64,000 bases of DNA from VXYL01 sp965243095 (GTDB taxonomy: Bacteria; Pseudomonadota; Gammaproteobacteria; Pseudomonadales; Azotimanducaceae). Position 1 is the first letter of the stretch. The number at the start of each line of letters is the position of its first letter. Shown here piece after piece: positions 1 through 7,905 of this stretch. The DNA lies in NCBI GenBank assembly GCA_965243095.1, contig OZ251530.1:1-64000 (forward strand), given 5' to 3'. Under the pieces are notes generated by a model. It searched no databases. It saw nothing but the letters and a program-made list of their open reading frames with translations, and was not told the DNA's origin. The translations under genes and the position numbers were made by a program.

Positions 1-290
1 AGATCGTTGAATTCGCCGCGCAGGCCGTTGAACTCGCCGCGCAGATCGTTGAACTCGCTGCGCAGCTCCTTGAACTCGCCGCGTAGATCGTTGAACTCGC
101 CGCGCAGGCCGTTGAACTCGCCGCGCAAGCCGTTGAACTCGTCGCGCAGATCGTTGAACTCGCCGCGCAGGCCGTTGAACTCGCCGCGCAAGCCGTTGAA
201 CTCGTCGCGCAGATCGTTGAACTCGCCGCGCAGGCCGTTGAACTCGCCGCGCAGCTCCTTGAAGTCGCCGCGCAGCTCCTTGAAGTCGTC
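1..290. repeat. 21-bp coding tandem repeat (heptad array)
   Basis: About thirteen 21-bp units, each encoding one heptad of the coiled-coil gene. There is a higher-order 63-bp unit (three heptads): 108-170 is repeated almost exactly at 171-233. This indicates recent unit-level duplication within the coding frame. Confidence 0.85.
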
Positions 291-413
291 CTTGCTGACC
301 GGGTCGCCGGCGGCGCCATTGATCGCTTGGACGATCGCCTTGGCGTGCGCCGGCGCTACGCCGGCCGCTTCAAGGTCGGCGATGGTTGCCGCGGTGTCGA
401 TCGCGTAGCTCAT
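1..413 (-). CDS. Coiled-coil heptad-repeat protein, DUF1640-like (3' end outside window)
   Basis: The minus-strand frame opens with ATG at 413 and stays open to the window edge (137 codons visible). The first ~45 residues form a compact helical region (starts MSYAIDTAATIADLEAAG, later VSKDDFKELRG). After that come near-identical heptads of the type EFNDLRG or EFNGLRG. Periodic Phe and Leu at a/d-like positions with charged residues between them predict a long coiled coil. The order of a short N-terminal domain, then heptads, and usually a C-terminal membrane anchor, is known for DUF1640/CCDC90-like proteins; the anchor would lie outside this window, so the family call is tentative. The opposite strand also has a long frame, but it is Ser/Pro/Arg-rich and simply mirrors the repeat. 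Function unknown. Confidence 0.6.
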   Translation of the reverse strand, partial: MSYAIDTAATIADLEAAGVAPAHAKAIVQAINGAAGDPVSKDDFKELRGDFKELRGEFNGLRGEFNDLRDEFNGLRGEFNGLRGEFNDLRDEFNGLRGEFNGLRGEFNDLRGEFKELRSEFNDLRGEFNGLRGEFND

Positions 414-456
414 GCCGTTACCTTGAGCGCAAGACCGGGCGTTGTCAAGGCGAACG

Positions 457-1524
457 CTACAACGCGCTGTCCGCTGCCATCTGCATGTAGGTGTCGTCGA
501 AGCGCAGTTTCACGTTGTTCTTCGCGCCGAGAATCTCGCCGCCCGGCAGGCCGACGCCGATGAAGCCGGCGTCCGGCGCGCCTTCGCCGAGCAGGCCGTG
601 CTCGAAGGAGAAGGCGGCGACGTTCGTCATCGTCTCGCCCAGCGCTTTGGAGCGCACGAACTCCAGCGCCTTCGCCGGCGAGTAGAACATCTGCGTGGCG
701 GCGAGCTGGGCTTCGTAACCGGCAAGATCCGTGCCGGACGCCTCGGCCATGTGCGTCCGCGCCGCAACGCCGGCCGCGTCCGCCGCGGACATCGCCGCCA
801 TCGTCTCGTACCACGCGCCCACCAACGCCTTGCCGAGGCGCGGGTCCGCAAGCGCTTCCGTGCTCACCACCAGCATGTCGATTATCTCGCCCGGAATCAT
901 GGAGGAATCGAACACCGGGCTCACGGCTGGCATGGCTTTCACTTCCGCCAACAGCGGATTCCAAGTGACCACGGACGTTACGTCGTCCGTGGCGAAGGCG
1001 GCCACGATGTCCGCATCGGACGTGTTGACCACGGTGAGGTCGCGCTCCGACATGCCGGCCGTGGAAAGCGCCCGCGCTAGCAGGTAGTGCGAAACGGACA
1101 GCTCCACCAAGTTGACGTTTTGGCCTTTGATGTCCGGCAGCGTCTTGTCGGCGCCCTTGAGCACGATGCCGTCGTTGCCGTTGGAGAAGTCGCCGACGAT
1201 CAACGCGGTGGAGTCGCGCCCGCCGGCGGCGGGAATGGTGAGCGCGTCCATGTTGGTCATGGTGCAGCCATCGAACGCGCCGACGGTGTATTGGTTGATG
1301 GACTCGATGTAGTCGTTGAACTGCACCACCTCGATGGTGATGCCGTACTTCGCCGCCCACTTCTCGACGATGCCGGATTGCGCGGCGTAGTCCCACGGCA
1401 TCCAGCCAACGTAGATGCTCCAGGCGATCTTGTAGTCGTCCTTGGCGAGCGCCGGCCCCGAGCCGAAGAACAGAAACAAAGCGGCGGTGACGAGCAGAAC
1501 CCGCCGAACGTAGCGAATGGACAC
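457..1524 (-). CDS. ABC transporter substrate-binding protein, putative urea type (TIGR03427-like)
   Basis: Periplasmic binding protein of the NrtA/SsuA/ThiY fold, 355 aa. GTG at 1524 is the best start: a GAGGAGG ribosome-binding site lies 5 nt upstream, and the protein then begins directly with a signal peptide (VSIRYVRR, hydrophobic core, cleavage after PALA near residue 27). The ATG at 1557 would add 11 residues in front of that site. Segments such as YVGWMPWDYA, GAFDGCTMTNMDA, GDFSNGNDGIVLKG, LVELSVSHYLLARAL and SSMIPGEIIDMLVV match what I recall of the binding protein found near urea carboxylase genes. No permease, ATPase or urea carboxylase gene is adjacent, so it is an orphan here and the substrate is inferred from family only. 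Confidence 0.8.
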   Translation of the reverse strand: MSIRYVRRVLLVTAALFLFFGSGPALAKDDYKIAWSIYVGWMPWDYAAQSGIVEKWAAKYGITIEVVQFNDYIESINQYTVGAFDGCTMTNMDALTIPAAGGRDSTALIVGDFSNGNDGIVLKGADKTLPDIKGQNVNLVELSVSHYLLARALSTAGMSERDLTVVNTSDADIVAAFATDDVTSVVTWNPLLAEVKAMPAVSPVFDSSMIPGEIIDMLVVSTEALADPRLGKALVGAWYETMAAMSAADAAGVAARTHMAEASGTDLAGYEAQLAATQMFYSPAKALEFVRSKALGETMTNVAAFSFEHGLLGEGAPDAGFIGVGLPGGEILGAKNNVKLRFDDTYMQMAADSAL

Positions 1525-1785
1525 GATGGCCTCCTCACGGTTGTGAAAGGGAGGCATTGCCCTGACGCGGGTTGCTCTCCCGATGACCGAGACCTATGCA
1601 AAGTCCGTGCCAAACGCGCGTCTTTCTCGGCGCTGGCGGCGCCAAGGTCGTATGCCGCCAAGCCGAACGGCGCACTGCGGCAACCCCGAAGGGCCGCGGC
1701 AGCGCGCCGTTTGCTTGGCGCGTGGGCGAGGCCGGCGCTACTACAACAGCCGCTAAATCTCCGCCGCCGTTTCGATCGCTCGCCG

Positions 1786-4599
1786 TTACAGGTTCAGGCG
1801 CAACCGAGCGTAGGCGAAGCGGCCGGCGGTGTCGAAGGTGCGCACGTCCGTGTTGTCGTTGAAGCCGTCCAGGGAGAAGGGCGGGTCCTCGTCCAGCACG
1901 TTGTCGATGCCCACCGTAAGGGTGGAATCCACGTCGCCCAGATCGAAGCGGTAGTTCGCTTGCAGGTCGTGGTAGAACAGGCCCTCCAACTCGCGTTCGA
2001 GCACATCGCCGTTGAACTGGTCTTCGTACTCCTCGGTCACGGTGTCGATGTACCGGCCGTCCCAGGTGACGTCGAACTGCTCGTTCAGCAGGTAGCGCAG
2101 GCCAACGATGAACTTCCACTCGCCGAAGTGGCCGCCCTGCTCGTCGCGGAACCACCCAGCGTGCTCGATGATGGTGCCGTCGGGTTGGACGAGGTCGTGC
2201 GCCAGCACGCGGGTGAGATCCAAGCGCAAGTCGAACTCGCCGAACGGCAACTCGATGCCGGTGTAGGCGATGGCCAGATCCACGCCGTCGGACTCCAAGC
2301 CGTTGACGTTGGCCGTGCGGTTGTCCAGCTGGCGCACGTTGCCGTCGGGGAAGCGGTCGATGCGGTCGCACAGCTCGCCGCGCTTGGCGCAACTGTTGAG
2401 GATGAAATCGGCCCCCAAGCCGCCGATGGCGTTGGTCAGCTCGTAGCGGTAGTAGTCCACCGCCGCGGAGAAGCCGGAGAGGAACTCCGGCGTCCACACG
2501 AGGCCAACGGTGAGGATGTCCGCTTCCTCCGGCGTCAGATTCGGGTTGCCGCCGACGCGGGTGCGGATCTGCGTGCTGATCACCTCGAAGCCGGCGTCGG
2601 GCACGCGCGAGTCCATGCACACGTTGCCGCCGGTTCGGCCGCCAGCGCACGGATCCGACAACGACGGGAACGAAGTGCCGGCGCCGCCGTAGAGGTCGCC
2701 CACGTTGGGCGCGCGGAACGCCGAGGAGACGCTGCCGCGCACCACCAGGTCCGGAATCGGCCGCCAGCGCCAACCCAGCTTCGGATTGGTGGTGCTGCCG
2801 AAGGCGTCGTAGTCCGAGAAGCGCACCGCCGCCTCCAGTTCCAAGCTCTCCACCATCGGCTTGTCGGCCAGCAACGGCACCACCGCCTCCAAGTACACCT
2901 CGCGCACGTCGTAGCCGCCGGACGTGGGCTGGCGCGGCGTGCCGGTGGCGGCATCGCCCAAGGTGGCGATCTGCGAATCCGGGGTGTCGGCGGCGAACTC
3001 GTCCCGGTACTCGAAGCCGAGGGCGAGGCCGACCGGGCCAGCGGGCAGTTCCAGCACCGAGCCGGTGGAGAAGTCCGCGGCCCAGATCTGCTGTTCCAAG
3101 TTGAACGTCTCGTTGGTGGTGAACGTGACGTAGTCGATCATCTCCTGCGTGACGCTGTTTTCGCCGAAGGTGTTCAGCGGCACGCAGTTGGCGGCGTCGT
3201 TGACGCACGCCAAGTCGCCGGTGGCCGGCGAGCCGGTGGTGGGGCCAACCGCGTTCTTCACCCGCTCGAGGTTGTAGATGTGGCCGAAGTGCCCGATCCG
3301 GCGGGATTCGCCGCGGGTCATGTAGGCGTCCCACGACCAGCCGGCCAGCGCGCCTTCCGCCCAGTCGCCGCGCAGACCGATCAGCAGGCGGCTGGTGTCC
3401 TCGTCGTTGGGTTCGGTGCGCGAACCGCCTTCGACCATGCGCCGTCGCCAATCCGGGATGTCGGCGCCCAAGGGGTTGTAGTAGTTGTCTTTCGAGTAGG
3501 GGGCCGAGTAGCCGAAAAAGGCCAGCGGCGCGAGCGGCACCTCGGCCAGCTTCTGCCGCGATTCGCGGTTGGTGTAGGTGGCCTCCACATAGCCGGTAAC
3601 TTCCCCCAGCAGCCCGGTGCCGGACAATCCCGCGAGTTGCGTCTCGCCGAAGAAGGAGAGCGACCAGCGCCGATTGGGTTGACGTTGGTAGTTGGCGGGC
3701 GAGTAGTTGTAGGAGTCGCCGCCGAAGTAGTTGAAGGTGCGGAAGTCGCTGGCGTACTCCGGCCCCAAGGTGAGGTCGCAGTTGTTGGTGCCGATGGTGC
3801 CGTCGCCGTTGCAGTCGCGGTTCGCGGCGGCTTCCGTGAAGCGGCGGTAGCGGCCCCACGGCGGCGCGGAACTGCCGAGGAAGATGATGTCGCCCGCGGC
3901 GTAGAACAGCGGCACGCTGGCCCATTCGCGGTCCGTCACCTCGATTTCCTCTTCGTCCGTGGTGGAGCCGACGAAAATCCAGTTGCTGGAGTCGCTTTCG
4001 CCGCCGGCGATCAAGTCCACCTGCCCGCGGGAACCGCCGCCGCGGGTGGTGTCGCCGTAGTAGGTGCTGAGCTCGAAGCCGTCGAAGCCCTTTCTGGTGA
4101 TGATGTTCACCACCCCGGCCACGGCGTCCGAGCCGTACACGGCGGAGGCGCCGTCCTTGAGCACCTCGATGCGCTCGATGATGGACGTGGGAATGGTGTT
4201 GAGGTCCACCGAGATGCCGTTCGCCCCGTCGTCCACGCTGGAGGTGATGCGGCGGCCGTTGAGCAGCACCAAGGTGCGCACGGCGCCCATGCCGCGCAGC
4301 GAGATCTGCATGGTGCCGCCGCCGCCGTTGTTGACTTGGGTGGTCTGCGCGCCGCCGGCCACGGACGGAATCTCGCGCAGGATCTGGCCGATGGAGGTGG
4401 CGCCGGAGCGGTCGATGTCCACTTGCGTGTAGACCGTCACCGGCGCGACGCCTTCCAAGTCCTGGCGCGGGATGCGCGAGCCGGTAACCACCACCTCTTC
4501 GATTTCCGCATCGGCCGCTTCCTCGGCCGAAGCCGGCGGCGCGTACAGCAGCAAGGCGCCGACGCACGCGGCGGCGCCAATGGGGATTCTGACGTTCAT
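1786..4599 (-). CDS. TonB-dependent outer-membrane receptor
   Basis: 937-aa ligand-gated outer-membrane transporter. ATG 4599 is preferred over ATG 4665 because GGGAGAAA precedes it and it begins a clean signal peptide (MNVRIPIGAAACVGALLLY, cleavage after PASA near residue 24). A TonB-box-like EEVVVTGSRIPR follows near residues 30-43. The plug domain comes next (DIDRSGATSIGQILREIPS, LRGMGAVRTLVLLNGRR, ERIEVLKDGASAVYGSDAVAG). The remainder is a beta-barrel ending in ARLRLNL, a typical terminal strand. This architecture is common in marine gammaproteobacteria and sphingomonads, where the ligand is often unknown, as here. The upstream intergenic region holds a perfect palindrome (4656-4677), a candidate operator. 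The 261 bp downstream, up to the binding-protein start, shows no clear feature. Confidence 0.92.
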   Translation of the reverse strand: MNVRIPIGAAACVGALLLYAPPASAEEAADAEIEEVVVTGSRIPRQDLEGVAPVTVYTQVDIDRSGATSIGQILREIPSVAGGAQTTQVNNGGGGTMQISLRGMGAVRTLVLLNGRRITSSVDDGANGISVDLNTIPTSIIERIEVLKDGASAVYGSDAVAGVVNIITRKGFDGFELSTYYGDTTRGGGSRGQVDLIAGGESDSSNWIFVGSTTDEEEIEVTDREWASVPLFYAAGDIIFLGSSAPPWGRYRRFTEAAANRDCNGDGTIGTNNCDLTLGPEYASDFRTFNYFGGDSYNYSPANYQRQPNRRWSLSFFGETQLAGLSGTGLLGEVTGYVEATYTNRESRQKLAEVPLAPLAFFGYSAPYSKDNYYNPLGADIPDWRRRMVEGGSRTEPNDEDTSRLLIGLRGDWAEGALAGWSWDAYMTRGESRRIGHFGHIYNLERVKNAVGPTTGSPATGDLACVNDAANCVPLNTFGENSVTQEMIDYVTFTTNETFNLEQQIWAADFSTGSVLELPAGPVGLALGFEYRDEFAADTPDSQIATLGDAATGTPRQPTSGGYDVREVYLEAVVPLLADKPMVESLELEAAVRFSDYDAFGSTTNPKLGWRWRPIPDLVVRGSVSSAFRAPNVGDLYGGAGTSFPSLSDPCAGGRTGGNVCMDSRVPDAGFEVISTQIRTRVGGNPNLTPEEADILTVGLVWTPEFLSGFSAAVDYYRYELTNAIGGLGADFILNSCAKRGELCDRIDRFPDGNVRQLDNRTANVNGLESDGVDLAIAYTGIELPFGEFDLRLDLTRVLAHDLVQPDGTIIEHAGWFRDEQGGHFGEWKFIVGLRYLLNEQFDVTWDGRYIDTVTEEYEDQFNGDVLERELEGLFYHDLQANYRFDLGDVDSTLTVGIDNVLDEDPPFSLDGFNDNTDVRTFDTAGRFAYARLRLNL

Positions 4600-4655
4600 G
4601 GGTTTCTCCCGTGTCTGGTGCGGTCCGACTCCCCCCACGGTGCCGGATAGCGGGC

Positions 4656-4677
4656 TTTGTAACACAAATGTTACAAA
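4656..4677. promoter_or_regulatory. Perfect AT-rich palindrome, candidate operator
   Basis: Arms TTTGTAACA and TGTTACAAA (9 bp, perfect) are separated by CAAA, in the 202-bp region between the divergent TonB receptor and DUF6152 gene. Its low GC contrasts with the surroundings. The inner 18 bp (TGTAAC-N6-GTTACA) has the length and symmetry of a TyrR/PhhR-type box (TGTAAA-N6-TTTACA), but the regulator is not known. Confidence 0.5.
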
Positions 4678-4801
4678 TTGTCACAGAACCGCAACTTCGG
4701 CGGATGCCGGGAGCGTGGGCGTCCCGTCCGGCGGGAAGACCACCCGCCAAGTAGGGTACGATTCGCCCCTCCACAGGAGGAGATAGCAGGAGAGAGAAAC
4801 G

Positions 4802-5299
4802 ATGCACCGCGCCATCCGACGAACCGCCGCTTCCGCGGCCGCCCTGCTGGCGGCATTGGCCATTGCGCCGACCGCCTCCGCCCACCACGCGTTCTCCGCC
4901 GAGTTCGACGCCGACCTGCCCATCCGCGTACAGGGCAAGATCGTAAAGGTGGATTGGATCAATCCGCACGCGTGGGTGCATGTGGAACACCAAAACGAGG
5001 ACGGCACCACGCAGGTGTGGATGCTGGAGGCCGGCACACCGAACACGCTGCTGCGCCGCGGCATGACGCGCACGCTGCTGCAGCCGGGCACGGAAGTGAT
5101 CGTGCGCGGCTACCAGAGCAAGGACCGGCTCTGCGAACCGATCTGCGCCGGCAGCGGGCGCGACATCACCTTCCCGGACGGCCGCAAGTTCTTCATGGGC
5201 TCGTCGGGCACCGGCGCACCCCGAGACGGCGCGGATCCGAACGAACCGACGCGGGAGGCCGAACCACCGGAGGAAGAGTCAACGCCCTCCGAGGAGTAA
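4802..5299 (+). CDS. DUF6152 family exported protein
   Basis: 165-aa exported protein. The signal peptide spans residues 1-27 (Arg-rich n-region, Ala/Leu core, cleavage after PTASA). The mature protein starts HHAFSAEFD, the hallmark beginning of DUF6152 proteins, followed by a single beta-rich domain (VQGKIVKVDWINPHAWVHV, TLLQPGTEVIVRGYQSKD, RDITFPDGRKFFMGSSG) and an acidic, Pro-rich tail. A purine-rich GGAGAGAGAAAC lies directly upstream of ATG. Members often have a C-x(n)-G-R-D-I/V-T-x-P-D-G-K segment, present here near residues 110-130. The biochemical role is unknown. It is divergent from the TonB receptor and convergent with the two exported proteins at 5330-7282; a shared substrate is only a guess. 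Confidence 0.85.
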   Translation: MHRAIRRTAASAAALLAALAIAPTASAHHAFSAEFDADLPIRVQGKIVKVDWINPHAWVHVEHQNEDGTTQVWMLEAGTPNTLLRRGMTRTLLQPGTEVIVRGYQSKDRLCEPICAGSGRDITFPDGRKFFMGSSGTGAPRDGADPNEPTREAEPPEEESTPSEE

Positions 5300-5329
5300 G
5301 CGTTTACTAACCGGCGGAGCTTGTTGCGG

Positions 5330-6403
5330 CTACTGGCTCTCCTCGCCCCACGCCTTCAACAGGTCGGCCTTCTTCGGCAGTCCGCGGAACCACGTCGGCA
5401 GCCAGCCGGCGTGGTCTTCCTTGCCGTCGCGCTCCTCCCGGCGCGCCCCGGCCAGCATCAAGTGCATGGCGCGGTTGCCCTCGTGGCAGGCGTATTCGTG
5501 GACGTCGACGTCGGTGGCGCGGAAATCCTGCACGGTGGACCACGGCCCTCGGAAGGATTCGGGGTCGTCCACCGTGTACTCGTAGCGCAAGGCGTCCGCG
5601 CTGACGCGGGTGAAGCGCTCGGTCAGGTGCATGTTCGGGCCGGAGCCGTTGAAGTTCGTCTCCGGGCGGAAGTTGCGCGTCTCCACCACCAGCGTGGCAC
5701 CCTCCCAGCGCCCGCGCGAATCGCCTTTCCAGAGGCGCACGTCGGTGGAAAGGTGGCCGCTGTCGTCGGTGGGGATGACGCGGTGGTCGTTCACCATCTC
5801 GTTGAGGATGGCCACGTAGCCGGGCGACTGGAAGACGCGCATGATGTTGTTGTAGGCGCCGGAGCTCATCGGCGGCCCGGTGTTGAAGCCGACCAGACAG
5901 CGCGTGGCCGGCGGGCGATCCGCCGGCGTGCGCGGGCGGTGTTCCCACTTCTCGCGGTTTTCGGCGTGGCGCATCAGGGCGAAGCGGGTGAGGCCCGGCA
6001 CTTGGCCGTTCGGCGGGTCCACCACCAGCGAGGTGCGCAGGGTGCCGCTGTAGGCGGTGCCGAAATCGAGAAAGACGGAGTCGTACCCCACGTCCACGTC
6101 GCCTTGGCTTGGGTCGCTTTGGTATTCGCGTTGCGCCCACGCGGCGCGGCCTCTGGCCGCGTCGGCTTCCATCTTCTTCACTTCCTCGGCGGTGTAGAAC
6201 TCCTTGTCGCCCAAGTGCCGCGGGCGGCGCAGCGGCGTCATGGTGGCGAAGTCCCAGGTGCCTTGAAGGTCGGGGACGCCCCAAGACGTCGTCATGGCTT
6301 CCTCGCCCGCGGGCGCCTCGGCTTCCGCCGCGGCGGGGATGGCAAGCGCCGCCAACAGGAGTGCGCCGGACTTGGCGCGGGGGCTTCGCGTGGTGGTGGT
6401 CAT
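5330..6403 (-). CDS. Exported protein of unknown function, paralogous to neighbour at 6413-7282
   Basis: 357 aa. The N-terminal signal peptide is about 26 residues (MTTTTRSPRAKSGALLLAAL, cleavage in the Ala run). The mature part starts with GVPDLQGTWDFATMTP, a motif seen in uncharacterised secreted proteins of marine bacteria. The C-terminal half carries LTERFTRVSADALRYEYTVD, then FRGPW and HEYACHEGN. The upstream neighbour has an equivalent block (VTERYVRTGRDMLRYEATVE, FTRPW, ILEFKCVE), so the two are diverged paralogues. The start lies only 9 bp after the stop of the upstream gene, indicating one operon. It was not recognised as an enzyme; no catalytic motif is evident. Confidence 0.75.
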   Translation of the reverse strand: MTTTTRSPRAKSGALLLAALAIPAAAEAEAPAGEEAMTTSWGVPDLQGTWDFATMTPLRRPRHLGDKEFYTAEEVKKMEADAARGRAAWAQREYQSDPSQGDVDVGYDSVFLDFGTAYSGTLRTSLVVDPPNGQVPGLTRFALMRHAENREKWEHRPRTPADRPPATRCLVGFNTGPPMSSGAYNNIMRVFQSPGYVAILNEMVNDHRVIPTDDSGHLSTDVRLWKGDSRGRWEGATLVVETRNFRPETNFNGSGPNMHLTERFTRVSADALRYEYTVDDPESFRGPWSTVQDFRATDVDVHEYACHEGNRAMHLMLAGARREERDGKEDHAGWLPTWFRGLPKKADLLKAWGEESQ

Positions 6404-6412
6404 CGGAATCTC

Positions 6413-7282
6413 CTAATTCTGCTCGCCGGCTGCCGGTTCCGGCTCTTGGGGCTCTTTTGGATACAAATGCCCGTAGGTGGCGTACTCCGCGAACTCGACG
6501 CACTTGAACTCCAGAATCTGCGCCCCAGGTTCCAGCCGCCGGTACAGCGGCATGGCGATCTTCCACGGTCGCGTGAACACCTTGGCGTCCTCCACGGTGG
6601 CCTCGTAGCGCAACATGTCGCGGCCGGTGCGGACGTAGCGCTCGGTCACCTTCAGCTCGTCGCTGTGGAAGTTGCCGGCGGCGTCGAACCAGGTATCCGG
6701 CACTTGGCTGGTTACGTCCACCACCAAGTCGTCCCCCTCGAACCGGCCCAGCGAATAGCCCAGCCAGCTTGGCAGTTCGGCTTCCGTACCGGGCCGGTCC
6801 AAGTGGATCACGCGGGTGGAGCTGGTGAACTCGTAGGCCACCATGATGGCAGTCGGCGTCTGCACGATCTGGAAGGGGAACGGCATGTAGGTGGCGCGCG
6901 GTATGCCGGGCATGTAGCACTTCACCGCCGGGTCCTTCTTCACCCAATCGACCCGGTTTTCGTTGCGCTTGGCCAACGCCCAATCTTGATAGGGGATGGT
7001 GCCCCCCTCCACCACGCTGCGGCCGGCCGGGATCGCCCCCAACGCGCCCATGAGCGGCGCCGGCCCGTGCGCGGCGGCGTGATCCTCCAAGTTCCAGTGC
7101 GCGGCGCCCAGCGCTTGCCAGATGCCGTTGAAGTCCGGCGCCCCGTCGGGCGTTTTCGGCACGACGTAGGCGCCGTTCGACGGTTCGGAAACCTGTGGCG
7201 CTTGGCAACCCGCTCCCACGGCGCCGAACACCAGCCAGACCGCCGCGACGGCGACGGTGGCCATTGGGTTGTGGTTGCGCAT
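6413..7282 (-). CDS. Exported protein of unknown function, likely lipid-anchored
   Basis: 289 aa from ATG 7282, which has GGGGGAG just upstream (short spacing); ATG 7348 would add a non-signal-like leader. The hydrophobic N-terminus (ATVAVAAVWLVFGAVGAGC) ends in Cys. The residue at -3 is Gly rather than Leu/Val/Ile, so lipid attachment is possible but not canonical. The mature protein contains PDGAPDFNGIWQALG, KCYMPGIPRATYMPFPFQI and the C-terminal block shared with the gene at 5330-6403. It precedes that gene by 9 bp and follows the small gene at 7345-7896 by 62 bp on the same strand. Confidence 0.7.
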   Translation of the reverse strand: MRNHNPMATVAVAAVWLVFGAVGAGCQAPQVSEPSNGAYVVPKTPDGAPDFNGIWQALGAAHWNLEDHAAAHGPAPLMGALGAIPAGRSVVEGGTIPYQDWALAKRNENRVDWVKKDPAVKCYMPGIPRATYMPFPFQIVQTPTAIMVAYEFTSSTRVIHLDRPGTEAELPSWLGYSLGRFEGDDLVVDVTSQVPDTWFDAAGNFHSDELKVTERYVRTGRDMLRYEATVEDAKVFTRPWKIAMPLYRRLEPGAQILEFKCVEFAEYATYGHLYPKEPQEPEPAAGEQN

Positions 7283-7344
7283 GGCTCCCCCAGCAACGAT
7301 GCCGCGAGAGAGCGTACTACAAACGCGAAGACGGCTAGCGCTAT

Positions 7345-7896
7345 TCAACCGTCCACTTCCTGATACAGCTTGCCGCGCCGCTTCACCGGCTCAAGCAGCG
7401 ACCAATCCCCCTGCTCCACCTCGAAGCCCTTGGGAAACGGCGGGCGCGGCTCCATGCCGAGCGAGCGCAGCACGCGATCGTCGCGGTAGTAGCACTGGGC
7501 GACGATGCTCACCAAGGCGCGCTGGCCGGCGAGGGCGCTGGGGTCGAACGCCCTGGCCACTTGGTCTCCGGCGGGTTGGTTCGCCTCGCGCAGCAGCCCG
7601 GCGCGGGCCGCGTCGTCCACTTCGGCGAAACGCGCGCCGTGGCGGGCCAACGCGGCTTCGTCCAGCACTCGCACCGCCGCCGCCACCGCGTCCGGCGCGC
7701 GCTTCGCCGCGGCGAGGATCTCCTGCGCGATGGCCGGATCGCCGGCGCTTGGCGCGTCGTATTCCCGGCTCGCGGGGATGAGCGCCGCCGCGAACGCGAC
7801 GATGGCGTGCTCTTGCTCCCGCGTGAACGGGTTGTCCGTGCCGATGGTCTCCACAGCCACACCGCGAAATCCAGACGATTGGGGCAAGTTTGGCAC
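7345..7896 (-). CDS. Small protein resembling gluconate 2-dehydrogenase subunit 3
   Basis: 183 aa with a GTG start at 7896; GTG codons at residues 14 and 16 are alternatives and no strong ribosome-binding site decides. The segment FTREQEHAIVAFAAALIPAS followed by regularly spaced helices (AQEILAAAKRAPDAVAAAVRVLDEAAL) and a C-terminal FPKGFEVEQGDWSLLEPVKRR resembles small helical proteins of the gluconate 2-dehydrogenase subunit 3 group. These normally act beside a GMC-type oxidoreductase. No GMC gene is adjacent; the one in this window (33085) has its own small subunit. It lies 9 bp downstream of the SGNH gene, so it is probably co-transcribed. Function is tentative. Confidence 0.5.
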   Translation of the reverse strand: MPNLPQSSGFRGVAVETIGTDNPFTREQEHAIVAFAAALIPASREYDAPSAGDPAIAQEILAAAKRAPDAVAAAVRVLDEAALARHGARFAEVDDAARAGLLREANQPAGDQVARAFDPSALAGQRALVSIVAQCYYRDDRVLRSLGMEPRPPFPKGFEVEQGDWSLLEPVKRRGKLYQEVDG

Positions 7897-7905
7897 ACCC
7901 GGCGG

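Noticed and set aside
1..290. Regular short repeats resembling a CRISPR or satellite array
   Set aside because: Unit length is 21 bp with no unique spacers, and the units encode heptads of a coiled coil in a continuous frame.
1087..4650. Very long plus-strand open frame (over 1100 codons) opposite the TonB receptor
   Set aside because: Arg/Ala/Val-rich with no domain; it is the antisense of a GC-rich gene whose signal peptide, plug and barrel are clear on the minus strand.
5300..5329. Terminator between the convergent DUF6152 and 5330-6403 genes
   Set aside because: No convincing stem with a T-run in this 30-bp gap.
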